Part shown: positions 38,450-47,133 of the stretch, piece by piece
Layout of the letters: each line of letters opens with the position of its first letter
How positions within the stretch are numbered: position 1 is the stretch's first letter
Origin: Pseudoprimorskyibacter insulae
Lineage (GTDB): Bacteria; Pseudomonadota; Alphaproteobacteria; Rhodobacterales; Rhodobacteraceae
Reading direction: 5' to 3'
Length of the DNA: 64,000 nt
Assembly: GCF_900302505.1 (NCBI RefSeq)
Contig: NZ_OMOJ01000004.1
Location: 62,001 to 126,000, forward strand
Made by a program: the position numbers and the translations under genes
Notes under the pieces: model-generated
The model's input: the letters and a program-made list of their open reading frames with translations, nothing else
What the model was told of the DNA's origin: nothing
Database searches by the model: none

Positions 38450-39892
38450 ATGACAAAGCGACTCACAACCACCGGCGGCGCACCGATTGCCGACAACCAA
38501 AACTCTCTGACGGCGGGCGCACGCGGCCCCGTTTTGATGCAGGACTACCAGTTGATCGAAAAGCTGGCCCATCAGAACCGCGAACGTATTCCCGAACGCA
38601 CCGTCCACGCCAAGGGCTGGGGCGCGTTCGGCACGCTGAAAATCACTGGTGACATCAGCAAATATACCATCGCCAAGGCGCTTCAACCCGGCGCGCAAAC
38701 ACCGATGCTGGCGCGGTTTTCCACCGTTGCGGGCGAACAGGGCGCAGCAGACCATGAACGCGATGTGCGCGGCTTTGCGCTGAAATTCTACACCGAGGAA
38801 GGCAACTGGGATCTGGTGGGCAACAATACGCCCGTCTTCTTTATCCGTGACCCGTATAAATTCCCCGATTTCATCCATACGCAAAAACGCCACCCGGCCA
38901 CCAACCTGCGCTCGCCGACGGCGATGTGGGATTTCTGGTCGCTTAGCCCGGAATCGCTGCATCAGGTGACGATTCTGATGTCGGATCGCGGCTTACCGAC
39001 CACGCCAATGAATATGAACGGCTACGGCAGCCACACCTTCAGCTTCTGGAACGCCGATGGGGAACGGTTCTGGGTGAAGTTCCACTTCAAAACCCAGCAG
39101 GGCCACGCCCACTACACCAATGCCGAAGGCGAAGCGATCATCGGTAAAACGCGTGAGGGCTATCAAGAGACTCTGTATGGCACCATCGAGGGAGGCGATT
39201 TCCCGCGCTGGACGGTGCAGGTGCAGATCATGCCCGAGGCCGATGCCGACAAGACCAGCTATAACCCGTTCGACCTGACCAAGGTTTGGCCGCATGACGA
39301 ATATCCGCCGATTGAAATTGGCGTGATGGAGCTGAACCGCAACGCGGCCAACTACTTCGCCGAGATTGAACAGGCCGCCTTTAGCCCGTCGAACGTGGTG
39401 CCGGGCATCGGGTTCAGCCCCGACAAGATGCTGCAAGCGCGGATCTTCAGCTATGCCGACGCGCATCGCTATCGCCTTGGCACGCATTATGAGGCCCTGC
39501 CAGTGAACCAGCCGAAATGCCCGGTCCATCACTACCACAAAGACGGCAACATGAACTTCATGGGCCAGATGACCGGCCATCGTGATGCGTACTATGAGCC
39601 GAACAGCATTGCGGAATCTGCCAAGCAAGACCCAAGCGTGGCGGAACCGCCGCTGAAGATCTCGGGCGATGCGGATCGGTACAACCACCGCGACGGCAAC
39701 GACGATTTCGGCCAGCCGCGCGCCCTGTTCAATCTGTTTGACGATGCGCAAAAAGCCCGCCTTTACAGCAATATCGCAGCCGCGATGGGCGGCGTTCCAG
39801 CCGATATCGTTGAGCGTCAGTGCAAGCTGTTCGACCAAGTCCACCCGGACTATGGCAAAGGCGTCCGCGATGCGGTCGCGGCGAATGCCTAA
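38450..39892 (+). CDS. katA: Monofunctional haem catalase KatA
   Basis: A small-subunit (clade 3-like) catalase of 480 residues. Catalytic His53 lies in [10 protein letters not shown], Asn126 in VGNNTPVFF and the haem-ligating Tyr in [14 protein letters not shown]. The Trp in KGWGAF is unusual, as most catalases have a small residue there. Start ATG follows GGAGGGAG. Divergent from oxyR. KatA removes high H2O2, complementing the two peroxiredoxins. Confidence 0.97.
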   Translation: MTKRLTTTGGAPIADNQNSLTAGARGPVLMQDYQLIEKLAHQNRERIPERTVHAKGWGAFGTLKITGDISKYTIAKALQPGAQTPMLARFSTVAGEQGAADHERDVRGFALKFYTEEGNWDLVGNNTPVFFIRDPYKFPDFIHTQKRHPATNLRSPTAMWDFWSLSPESLHQVTILMSDRGLPTTPMNMNGYGSHTFSFWNADGERFWVKFHFKTQQGHAHYTNAEGEAIIGKTREGYQETLYGTIEGGDFPRWTVQVQIMPEADADKTSYNPFDLTKVWPHDEYPPIEIGVMELNRNAANYFAEIEQAAFSPSNVVPGIGFSPDKMLQARIFSYADAHRYRLGTHYEALPVNQPKCPVHHYHKDGNMNFMGQMTGHRDAYYEPNSIAESAKQDPSVAEPPLKISGDADRYNHRDGNDDFGQPRALFNLFDDAQKARLYSNIAAAMGGVPADIVERQCKLFDQVHPDYGKGVRDAVAANA

Positions 39893-39912
39893 TCAGGACT
39901 GCCCGTAAAAAG

Positions 39913-39945
39913 AAACGCCCCGGAGATCCTCCGGGGCGTTTTCTT
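39913..39945. terminator. Bidirectional terminator between katA and the DUF6456 gene
   Basis: AACGCCCCGGA pairs with TCCGGGGCGTT around a tetraloop-like GATC, with A and T runs on either side. It serves both convergent genes; the last base pairs abut the DUF6456 stop. Confidence 0.88.
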
Positions 39946-40999
39946 ACCCGATCAAGCCACCACCCGGCCCGATTACATCGTCATAGTGTCGGCGCAATCG
40001 CTGTAATGCGATGCGCAGCACCACCTTGCCAGACCGCGACGACCAGCCCATGCGCTGTTCGGTCTTTTCCAGCCCTTCCATATAGCAGCAGCACCGCAGC
40101 GCCACATCGCCCAGCCCCGGCCCCAGTTCGGCCAGTGCGGCGGCCAGCCGGTCCTTGGCCGATGACATCGCCTTGGGGCCGGTGGATTGCGATGGCCCCG
40201 TCAGGAACCGATCCCAATTCTGGGCCACGCGCGGGCCGATCTGGGCCAGTTCGAAATCTTCCATCAGGCGCTCGCCCGCTGCGACCAACTCGGGGGTCAA
40301 AAAAGGGCGGCCATCCTTATCGCGGCGACGCGCCAGCGTGTGCAGGGGCGATTCAGTTGCGCCAGCCCGGCGGGCGTTGGCCGATGGGCCAAAATCAAAC
40401 CCGGCTTGCGCCTCGGCAAAGCCGACGGCTTGATTTTCGCTGCCAGCCACCAATTCGCGCAGGGCTGACCGGCCCGCCGAAGTGATATGATAGCGCGACA
40501 CGCGCCCCGGTGTGCGGCAGGCGATCCAGTCTTTCAGAGCCATCGCCTGCGCCGTCGCAGCCGAGACGACCGTCTTGGCCGTATCTGGCGCTGCTGTATC
40601 GCCATCAATCACAACGGCATTGGCCATGCCTTCGGCAACCGCCAGAACGGCCCCGGACCGGCACAGGTGGCGCAACGCGGTCATGGCCTCTTGGTCAAAC
40701 TGGTCTTTGGTGTCGTCATCCGAATTCGGACTAATGCGGCCTGTCATGGCGCGGTTGCTCCTTTGCGGCGGTGATTGAGTTTCTGGGCCAAGCCGCTTCA
40801 ACGCTGCGTCCACCAGCGGGTCATCTCGCTGGGCTTCGATCTTGCGAACGCGGCGCAGAACGGTCGACGCATGGCAGCCGGTTTGGCGGGCCAAGCTGCG
40901 GATCGAAACACCGTGTTCGGTATGGGCCAAGTACAGGCGTGCATTGTCTGGCACCCAATCGGGCACCGTCATGGACAAGGGCGAGCAAACCTCGGACAT
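39944..40999 (-). CDS. DUF6456 protein with N-terminal helix-turn-helix
   Basis: This 351-residue protein is of a type common in Rhodobacterales and otherwise uncharacterised. Residues about 25-60 (HGVSIRSLARQTGCHASTVLRRVRKIE) form a clear helix-turn-helix, so it is likely a DNA-binding regulator. The C-terminal third (FLTPELVAAGERLMEDFELAQIGPRVAQNWDRFL) is the DUF6456 domain. The start follows AGGAG. It is divergent from a DUF6477 gene, which may be its target or partner. Ligand and regulon are unknown. Confidence 0.75.
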   Translation of the reverse strand: MSEVCSPLSMTVPDWVPDNARLYLAHTEHGVSIRSLARQTGCHASTVLRRVRKIEAQRDDPLVDAALKRLGPETQSPPQRSNRAMTGRISPNSDDDTKDQFDQEAMTALRHLCRSGAVLAVAEGMANAVVIDGDTAAPDTAKTVVSAATAQAMALKDWIACRTPGRVSRYHITSAGRSALRELVAGSENQAVGFAEAQAGFDFGPSANARRAGATESPLHTLARRRDKDGRPFLTPELVAAGERLMEDFELAQIGPRVAQNWDRFLTGPSQSTGPKAMSSAKDRLAAALAELGPGLGDVALRCCCYMEGLEKTEQRMGWSSRSGKVVLRIALQRLRRHYDDVIGPGGGLIG

Positions 41000-41237
41000 G
41001 GTCAGGCTCCTTCAATTTTTGGTTGTATTTTTATCCACTGCTCCACCCACAGACTTATCCCCATACCCCTCAGCTAGGCGGCGATTTCTTTCGCGTTCGT
41101 TAACATTGAAACGCTTTCGAAAGGATCATTGCGAAAAGGTAAACAGTTCTGAAGGCACCGAGCGGAGTCTGCCGCAACACGCAACACCCTTATAGGTTGT
41201 GCAACGCTGCCAATCGGAATCACTTGGAGGCTGTGAA
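41000..41237. promoter_or_regulatory. Divergent regulatory gap between DUF6456 and DUF6477 genes
   Basis: The 238-base gap is AT-richer than its flanks and contains a 10-bp perfect palindrome, CTTTCGAAAG (41114-41123), just after a GTTAAC palindrome (41100-41105). These are plausible operator sites for the DUF6456 helix-turn-helix protein. No RNA gene is seen. Confidence 0.35.
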
Positions 41238-41537
41238 ATGCAAGACACCCTGACCCGTTTGGCCCTGCTGAAACGCCCGCCGCTGCTGGTACGCTCGGCC
41301 CGGTATGGCGCACAGGTCTACCGCCGCACGCCGCATCTGTACCGGCTGCTGGGCTACTGCGCTGGCATCCGCCACGGCGAGGCCGTCTTGCGCCTGATGG
41401 ATATCGAAGAAGACCTGAACCGCAAACGACTGGCGGCTGACGCAGGATACTCCGTCAGCCGCCATGTCGAGGTTCTGTCAGCCCTTGTTGGCGAAGCGCA
41501 GCACATGCACGACTCCATCGCGGGCGAAGTTGCTTAG
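41238..41537 (+). CDS. DUF6477 small protein
   Basis: A 99-residue basic protein starting MQDTLTRLALLKRPPLLVRSAR, chosen for the GGAGG eight bases upstream. It matches the uncharacterised DUF6477 type that I know only from Rhodobacterales. It is mostly helical and has no signal or membrane span. Its last four bases overlap the convergent mttB-like gene, so the stop codons interlock. No function can be given. Confidence 0.75.
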   Translation: MQDTLTRLALLKRPPLLVRSARYGAQVYRRTPHLYRLLGYCAGIRHGEAVLRLMDIEEDLNRKRLAADAGYSVSRHVEVLSALVGEAQHMHDSIAGEVA

Positions 41538-43078
41538 GTGAAGGCGTCGGGCATCGAGGCCTTCTTGTTGGCGACATAAGCGGCCAGCGCTTCGGCAATT
41601 GCCGGGTCCAGCGCGGGCTGCTGATAGGTGGCCAGCATTTTCTCAACCCGAGCCGAGGCCAGCGCCTGCGAATCCCGCGCGCCTTCTTCGTCCCAAGTTT
41701 CAAACGGTTTGTAATCAAGGACATTGGTCCGCCAGAAGGCATCCTTGAAGTTGGCCTGCGTGTGGTCACACCCCAGGAAGTGACCGCCCGGCCCAACTTG
41801 GCGCAGCGCGTCCATGGCTTGCGCATTGTCATCATAGGCCACGCCCTGCGCCATCTTGTGCAATGCGCCCAGCTGGTCGGCATCCAGAACGAATTTCTCG
41901 AACGAGGACACAAGGCCCCCTTCCAGCCATCCGCAGGCATGTAGCATGAAGTTCACGCCGCCCATCAACGCCGCATTCAGCGTGTTGGCCGATTCATAAG
42001 CCGCCTGCGCATCGGGCAGTTTCGAGCCGCACAGCGCCCCGCCCGAGCGGAACGGCAGATTCATCCGGCGGGCCAACTGGCCTGCGCCATACAGGATTTG
42101 CGACGCTTCGGGCGTGCCAAAGGTCGGCGCGCCGCTGTTCATGTCGATCGAGGTCACGAAGGCGCCGAAAATCATCGGCGCGCCGGGACGGACAAGCTGC
42201 GAATAAGCGATCCCGGCCAGAACCTCGGCCAGAACCTGTGTCAGCGTCCCCGTCACCGACACCGGTGCCATGGCCCCGCCCACGATGAAGGGCGACAGGA
42301 TACAGGCCTGATTGTTCGCGGCATAAACCTCAAGCGAGCCCATCATCACGTCGTCGAAGGTCAGAGGAGAGTTCACGTTGATCAGCGAGGTCATCACCGT
42401 GTTGTGCTGCACGAATTCCTTACCGAACAGGATTTCGCACATTTCAACGCTGTCGCGTGCGCGGCTGGCTTCGGTCACAGACCCCATGAAGGGCTTGTCC
42501 GACAAGGTCATATGGGCGTGCAGCATATCAAGGTGACGCTTGTTCACCGGAATGTCCGTCGGCTCGCACACAGTGCCGCCCGAATGGTGCAGCCACTTGG
42601 ACATATAGCCCAGTTTCACAAATTTGCGGAAATCTTCCATGGTGGCATAGCGACGGCCGCCTTGCGCGTCTCGGACAAAGGGTGGGCCATAGACCGGCGC
42701 CAGAACCAGCGACTTGCCACCGATTTCGACATTGCGTTCTGGGTTGCGGGCATATTGGGTGAAGGTCGAAGGCGCGGTCTTGCACAGCTCTCGCGCCAGC
42801 CCGCGCGGAATGCGGACCCGTTCACCGTTTATATCGGCCCCGGCCTGACGCCAACGATCCAGCGCCGCGGGGTTGTTGACGAAATTGACGCCGACCTCAG
42901 CCAGAAGGGTTTCGGCGTTTTCTTCGATGATCTGAAGCGCTTCTTCGTTCAGCAGATCGAATGTCGGGATATTGCGTTCAATATACTTGGCCGTTTCAAT
43001 GCTGACCGCCGTGCGCGACGCGCGGCGCGCGGCGCCTCCACCGCTGCGGGACCGTCTGGCTGTGGTTACGTCTGTCAT
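41534..43078 (-). CDS. MttB-family (trimethylamine methyltransferase-like) protein, non-pyrrolysine
   Basis: The 514-residue protein belongs to the MttB superfamily of corrinoid-dependent methyltransferases (PVYGPPFVRDAQGGRRYATMEDFRKF, GGAMAPVSVTGTLTQVLAEVLAG). The frame is read through without an in-frame TAG, so it is a non-pyrrolysine member; characterised relatives demethylate glycine betaine, carnitine or related quaternary amines. No corrinoid protein or reactivase gene is adjacent, so the substrate is open. A Ser/Arg/Gly-rich N-terminal tail precedes the domain. Confidence 0.88.
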   Translation of the reverse strand: MTDVTTARRSRSGGGAARRASRTAVSIETAKYIERNIPTFDLLNEEALQIIEENAETLLAEVGVNFVNNPAALDRWRQAGADINGERVRIPRGLARELCKTAPSTFTQYARNPERNVEIGGKSLVLAPVYGPPFVRDAQGGRRYATMEDFRKFVKLGYMSKWLHHSGGTVCEPTDIPVNKRHLDMLHAHMTLSDKPFMGSVTEASRARDSVEMCEILFGKEFVQHNTVMTSLINVNSPLTFDDVMMGSLEVYAANNQACILSPFIVGGAMAPVSVTGTLTQVLAEVLAGIAYSQLVRPGAPMIFGAFVTSIDMNSGAPTFGTPEASQILYGAGQLARRMNLPFRSGGALCGSKLPDAQAAYESANTLNAALMGGVNFMLHACGWLEGGLVSSFEKFVLDADQLGALHKMAQGVAYDDNAQAMDALRQVGPGGHFLGCDHTQANFKDAFWRTNVLDYKPFETWDEEGARDSQALASARVEKMLATYQQPALDPAIAEALAAYVANKKASMPDAFT

Positions 43079-43216
43079 GTCTCACCCTCGGGATGGTTCG
43101 CGGCTGTTTCCGCTGTCTTGGCAATTTGTTTAACCCATCACTAAACCGGCCCGCATACAGATTGCGGCGCGCGAGGGTGAAAAGCGACATAGGCCAGTTT
43201 TGCATTTGATCGGGTT

Positions 43217-43290
43217 GAGGGGGCTGTCTGCCCCCTCTGGCCCGTGCCGGGCCATTCACCCCCGAGGAATATTTAGGGTCAGAAAATGCG
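43217..43290 (-). repeat. Palindromic intergenic repeat, copy B (inverted)
   Basis: Read on the minus strand the copy starts GCATTTTCTGACCCTAAATA, then TCGGGGGTGAAT, inner stem TGGCCC-ggcac-GGGCCA (register approximate) and outer stem GGGGGC-AGACA-GCCCCC. It lies between the divergent mttB-like and guaA genes, 62 bases before the guaA start. Confidence 0.75.
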
Positions 43291-43352
43291 CAAAGGCGTG
43301 TCCAATTCATCTGAGGCCTTGCCAGTTTGCCCGTGCCGAATTAGGGGGAAGC

Positions 43353-44924
43353 ATGACCCAGACATCGCATGACCGCCTCCTCATTATCGACTTCGGCAGC
43401 CAGGTGACGCAGTTGATTGCGCGCCGCCTGCGCGAGCTGAATGTCTATTGTGAAATCCACCCCTACCAGAACGTGACCGACGCGTTTCTGGCCGAGTTTG
43501 CCCCCAAGGCCGTGATCTTTTCCGGCGGGCCGGATTCGGTCATGCGCGACGGCAGCCCTCGACCGCCGAAATCGGTCTATGATCTGGGCGTGCCGATCCT
43601 TGGCATCTGCTATGGCCAGCAGGTCATGATGCATGATCTGGGCGGCAAGGTAGAAGCGGGCGAAAGCCACACCGCCGAATTTGGCCGCGCCTATGTGACG
43701 GCGACCGATGCCAAGCTTGATCTGCTGAACGGCTGGTTCATGGACGCCACGGGCCGCGAGCAAGTTTGGATGAGCCATGGCGACCACGTGAGCGAGATTG
43801 CGCCCGGCTTTGAGGTCTATGGCACCTCGAAGGGTGCGCCCTTTGCGATCACCGCCGATGCGGAGCGCCGGTTCTATGCTGTGCAGTTCCACCCCGAAGT
43901 GCATCACACACCCAATGGCGCGACGCTGTATGAAAATTTCGTGCGCATGGCCGGATTCTCGGGCGATTGGACGATGGCCGCTTACCGCGAAGAGATGATC
44001 GCCAAGATCCGCGAACAGGTCGGCGACAAGCAGGTGATCTGCGCGCTGTCTGGCGGCGTGGATTCCTCTGTCACCGGGATTCTGCTGCATGAGGCCATCG
44101 GCGATCAGCTGACTTGTGTGTTCGTCGATCATGGCTTGCTGCGCCTCAATGAGGCCGAACAGGTCGTGAAGATGTTCCGCGAGAACTATAACCTGAACCT
44201 GATCCACGCCGATGAAAGCGATCTGTTCCTTGGCGCGCTTGAGGGGGTTTCTGACCCTGAGGTCAAGCGCAAGACCATTGGCAAGTTGTTCATCGACGTC
44301 TTCCAGAAATACGCCGACCAGATCGAAGGCGCCGAGTTCCTGGCGCAAGGCACGCTTTATCCTGATGTGATTGAATCGGTGTCCTTCTCGGGCGGGCCGT
44401 CGGTGACGATCAAATCGCACCACAACGTGGGCGGTTTGCCGGAGAAGATGGGCCTGAAGCTGGTCGAGCCGCTGCGCGAGCTGTTCAAGGACGAGGTCCG
44501 CGCGCTGGGTCATGAGCTGGGCCTGCCGGCGTCGTTCATTGGCCGCCACCCCTTCCCCGGTCCGGGTCTGGCCATTCGCTGCCCCGGCGAGATCACCCGC
44601 GAGAAGCTGGAAATCCTGCGCAAGGCCGATGCGATCTATATCGACCAGATCCGCAAGCATGGCCTTTACGATGAGATCTGGCAGGCCTTCGCCGCCATTC
44701 TGCCGATGCGCACCGTGGGCGTGATGGGCGACGGGCGCACCTATGACTATGCGCTGGCGCTGCGGGCCGTGACCTCGGTCGACGGGATGACCGCCGACTA
44801 CTACCCGTTCACCCATGAGTTCCTTGGCGAGACCTCGACCCGGATCATCAACGAGGTCAAGGGCGTGAACCGCGTGTTCTACGATTGCACCTCGAAGCCG
44901 CCGGGCACGATCGAGTTGGAGTGA
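43353..44924 (+). CDS. guaA: GMP synthase (glutamine-hydrolysing)
   Basis: GuaA converts XMP to GMP with ATP and glutamine. The 523-residue protein has the class I amidotransferase domain (Cys86 in GICYGQQ; His and Glu in FHPEVHHT), the ATP-pyrophosphatase loop ALSGGVDSS and the C-terminal dimerisation domain. The start at 43353 follows AGGGGGAAG; extending to 43200 runs through the repeat and is rejected. A terminator follows. Confidence 0.97.
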   Translation: MTQTSHDRLLIIDFGSQVTQLIARRLRELNVYCEIHPYQNVTDAFLAEFAPKAVIFSGGPDSVMRDGSPRPPKSVYDLGVPILGICYGQQVMMHDLGGKVEAGESHTAEFGRAYVTATDAKLDLLNGWFMDATGREQVWMSHGDHVSEIAPGFEVYGTSKGAPFAITADAERRFYAVQFHPEVHHTPNGATLYENFVRMAGFSGDWTMAAYREEMIAKIREQVGDKQVICALSGGVDSSVTGILLHEAIGDQLTCVFVDHGLLRLNEAEQVVKMFRENYNLNLIHADESDLFLGALEGVSDPEVKRKTIGKLFIDVFQKYADQIEGAEFLAQGTLYPDVIESVSFSGGPSVTIKSHHNVGGLPEKMGLKLVEPLRELFKDEVRALGHELGLPASFIGRHPFPGPGLAIRCPGEITREKLEILRKADAIYIDQIRKHGLYDEIWQAFAAILPMRTVGVMGDGRTYDYALALRAVTSVDGMTADYYPFTHEFLGETSTRIINEVKGVNRVFYDCTSKPPGTIELE

Positions 44925-44931
44925 TTTGATC

Positions 44932-44966
44932 AAAACGCCCTCGCAATTTCCGAGGGCGTTTTCTTT
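44932..44966 (+). terminator. Terminator after guaA
   Basis: AACGCCCTCG pairs with CGAGGGCGTT around a seven-base loop, followed by TTCTTTT. Confidence 0.9.
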
Positions 44967-45022
44967 TCGCGGAATTCGGACTACCTTCTACTTAAAGTGG
45001 AAATTCAACTCCGAGACCTTCA

Positions 45023-45748
45023 ATGCATTGTGATTATCCCGATTGGCTACGACAAGCCGTACCCAGCGATTCTACGTTTCAAACGAAACTAAGTGAGCTC
45101 AGGCGTGTCGAACGAGAATACGGCGATCTCGATACTTTGTACGATGAAGATGAACTGGTTAGCCTCATCGACGATTTAACTTACTCAGTCTCGGACGCCA
45201 GAGAAGGCAGAGCGAACCCCTCGAAACTACGTATCGAGGGCGATATTCGAAACAACCTTGCCTCGTATAAAAGTGCGGTTATGAAGTATGCGCGTTTTCG
45301 ACAAGATGTCGAAAGCGAGGCCGCTAGGCCAGCAGCCACCGCAACAGTCGGCGCTCGGGATGCCGACGATATCGGAGACGCTCGAGCTTTTTCTCTGGAA
45401 AAAGACTTGCAAGCGGCCCTTAGGGCAAATTTGAATCAATTGGAGGACGGACTGACTATCATTGATGGCGGTGCCGAAAAGTCGGTGCCGTCCGGTTTCA
45501 TAGACATACTTGCGCGCGACAAAAATGGTTATGTTGTCGTCATCGAGCTTAAAGCAGTCAAAGCGCGACGCGATGTCATCGGACAGACTTTGGCCTACAT
45601 GGGAGACATTGCACTTGAGGCGGATAATGTCAGAGGCATCATTGTCGCGCCTGATTTCGACGAAAAGGTGATATCGGGGGCTCGTGTCGTTGATAAATTA
45701 ACCTTACATCGCTACCAGTTTACCTTTACCTTCAACCCGATTGGGTAA
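45023..45748 (+). CDS. NucS-like (DUF91) endonuclease with distinct N-terminal domain, atypical composition
   Basis: The 241-residue product has two parts. Residues 1-105 (YPDWLRQAV, VEREYGDLDTLYDEDEL, NNLASYKSAVMKYARF) form a helical domain resembling the core-binding/SAM-like region seen at the N-terminus of various bacterial nucleases. Residues 120-235 match the NucS/DUF91 nuclease: FSLEKDLQAALRANLNQLE, GFIDILARDKNG and VVVIELKAVKA, giving a PD-(D/E)xK set (Asp and Glu-x-Lys), then GQTLAYMGDI. The gene is visibly AT-richer than all neighbours and has only a weak ribosome-binding site, which suggests acquisition. A defence or repair role is inferred. Confidence 0.75.
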   Translation: MHCDYPDWLRQAVPSDSTFQTKLSELRRVEREYGDLDTLYDEDELVSLIDDLTYSVSDAREGRANPSKLRIEGDIRNNLASYKSAVMKYARFRQDVESEAARPAATATVGARDADDIGDARAFSLEKDLQAALRANLNQLEDGLTIIDGGAEKSVPSGFIDILARDKNGYVVVIELKAVKARRDVIGQTLAYMGDIALEADNVRGIIVAPDFDEKVISGARVVDKLTLHRYQFTFTFNPIG

Positions 45749-45873
45749 GGGTTGTTCTTTGGATGAACAATTTTTGACTGTTATTCTTGCTTTAATTTCA
45801 TAATTGAAACCGGTTTTTCTGGGCTTGCCCCTGCCCTGCCTTCCGGTCCACTGTCGCCGCCGGAGGAAGACCG

Positions 45874-46152
45874 ATGACAGCACCAAAGATCCGTTTGCGC
45901 GGGGCGATGACTTGCCCGCCTGAGAGCGCCCCTGCTGTGCGCGCGGCATTGCCTGATCATATCCGCCTGACGCGGGCCGAGCCGGGCTGCATCCGCTTTG
46001 ATGTGACGGAAACCGCGCCGGGGGTGTTCACGGTCGAGGAGCTGTTCACCGATCAGGCCGCTTTTGATGCCCACCAAAGCCGCACCCGCGCCAGCGCTTG
46101 GTTTGCGGTCACCCAAGATTTCCCGCGCGACTATTCGGTGGTTTCGGAATGA
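45874..46152 (+). CDS. Small antibiotic-biosynthesis-monooxygenase (ABM) domain protein
   Basis: A 92-residue single ABM-fold protein: HIRLTRAEPGCIRFDV and EELFTDQAAFDAHQSRTRASAW are the family core. These YgiN-like dimers are annotated as putative quinol monooxygenases. The stop overlaps the start of the EamA transporter (ATGA), so the pair is coexpressed; the transporter could export a related compound, but this is speculation. Confidence 0.85.
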   Translation: MTAPKIRLRGAMTCPPESAPAVRAALPDHIRLTRAEPGCIRFDVTETAPGVFTVEELFTDQAAFDAHQSRTRASAWFAVTQDFPRDYSVVSE

Positions 46153-47024
46153 ACGATACTCTCAAAGCCTGTCTGTGGATGATCGGCGCCGTCCTCAGCT
46201 TTACCTCCATGGCGATTGCCGGGCGGGCAGTCAGCTATAATCTCGATACGTTCGAGATCATGATGTATCGCAGCTTTATCGGCGTGACGATTGTCTTTGC
46301 CTTGGCCAAGGCCACCGGCACCTTCCACCACATTCGCCCCAATAAGATGGGCCTGCACACGATCCGCAACATCAGCCATTTCACCGGGCAAAACCTGTGG
46401 TTCTATTCGATCACCGTCTTGCCCTTGGCGCAGGTCTTTGCGCTGGAATTCACCATGCCGCTTTGGGTGATGGTCATGGCCCCGTTTGTCTTGGGCGAGG
46501 CGCTGACACGTAGCCGCGCAGTTGCGGCGCTGATTGGGTTTATCGGTATCCTGATCGTGACGCGGCCCGATCCGTCGACCTTTAGCTTTGGCATGATCAC
46601 AGCGGCCTGCGCCGCCATCGGCTTTGCCGGATCGGCTGTGTTCACCCGCCGCCTGACCCGGACCGAGCACACCGTCAGCATCCTGTTTTTCCTGACCGCG
46701 ATGCAATCGGTGTTTGGCCTTGTCTGCGCTGGCTTCGACGGGGATATCGCGCTGCCGACCGCTCAGAACATCCCGTGGATCATCGTTATTTCGCTGGCCG
46801 GGCTGACCGCGCATTTCTGTCTGACCACCGCGCTGGGGCTGGCCCCGGCGGCGGTTATTGTGCCGGTGGATTTCGCCCGCTTGCCGATTATCGCGATTGT
46901 CGGGATGGTTCTTTATGATGAAGGCATCGACATATACGTCTTGATAGGCGCGCTGATTATCTTTGGCGCGAACTACTTCAACATTCTGCGCGAAACACGC
47001 TTAAGACGAGAGGCCGGCGCTTAA
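46149..47024 (+). CDS. EamA/DMT-family exporter
   Basis: From the ATG overlapping the ABM gene stop, 291 residues with ten predicted membrane spans in two EamA repeats (MIGAVLSFTSMAIAGRAVSYN; later ITAACAAIGFAGSAVFTRRL). The family exports metabolites or amino acids; the substrate is unknown. An upstream in-frame start at 46098 lies within the ABM gene and is less likely. Confidence 0.88.
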   Translation: MNDTLKACLWMIGAVLSFTSMAIAGRAVSYNLDTFEIMMYRSFIGVTIVFALAKATGTFHHIRPNKMGLHTIRNISHFTGQNLWFYSITVLPLAQVFALEFTMPLWVMVMAPFVLGEALTRSRAVAALIGFIGILIVTRPDPSTFSFGMITAACAAIGFAGSAVFTRRLTRTEHTVSILFFLTAMQSVFGLVCAGFDGDIALPTAQNIPWIIVISLAGLTAHFCLTTALGLAPAAVIVPVDFARLPIIAIVGMVLYDEGIDIYVLIGALIIFGANYFNILRETRLRREAGA

Positions 47025-47059
47025 GTTGACGTTACGGACACCTGCGTAAAGTTACGTTC

Positions 47060-47073
47060 GGTCAAAATTGACC
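47060..47073. promoter_or_regulatory. Inverted-repeat operator candidate upstream of the FadL-like gene
   Basis: GGTCAA-AA-TTGACC is a perfect inverted repeat with a two-base spacer. Its right arm doubles as a TTGACC -35 box, with a weak -10 (TACCGT) 18 bases on, so a bound protein would block transcription. A direct repeat GTTACG (47034-47039 and 47051-47056) lies just upstream. Confidence 0.45.
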
Positions 47074-47133
47074 TCATTTTAATTCTGCTTCTACCGTTAG
47101 ACTTGGAGGAGAATAATAAGGGATGAGGGTCTC

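Noticed and set aside
41534-43078. Pyrrolysine-containing trimethylamine methyltransferase
   Set aside because: No in-frame TAG is read through and no pyl genes are near.
43341-44933. Long minus-strand open frame opposite guaA
   Set aside because: It mirrors guaA, whose catalytic motifs are complete, and gives a biased His/Gln/Arg-rich protein.
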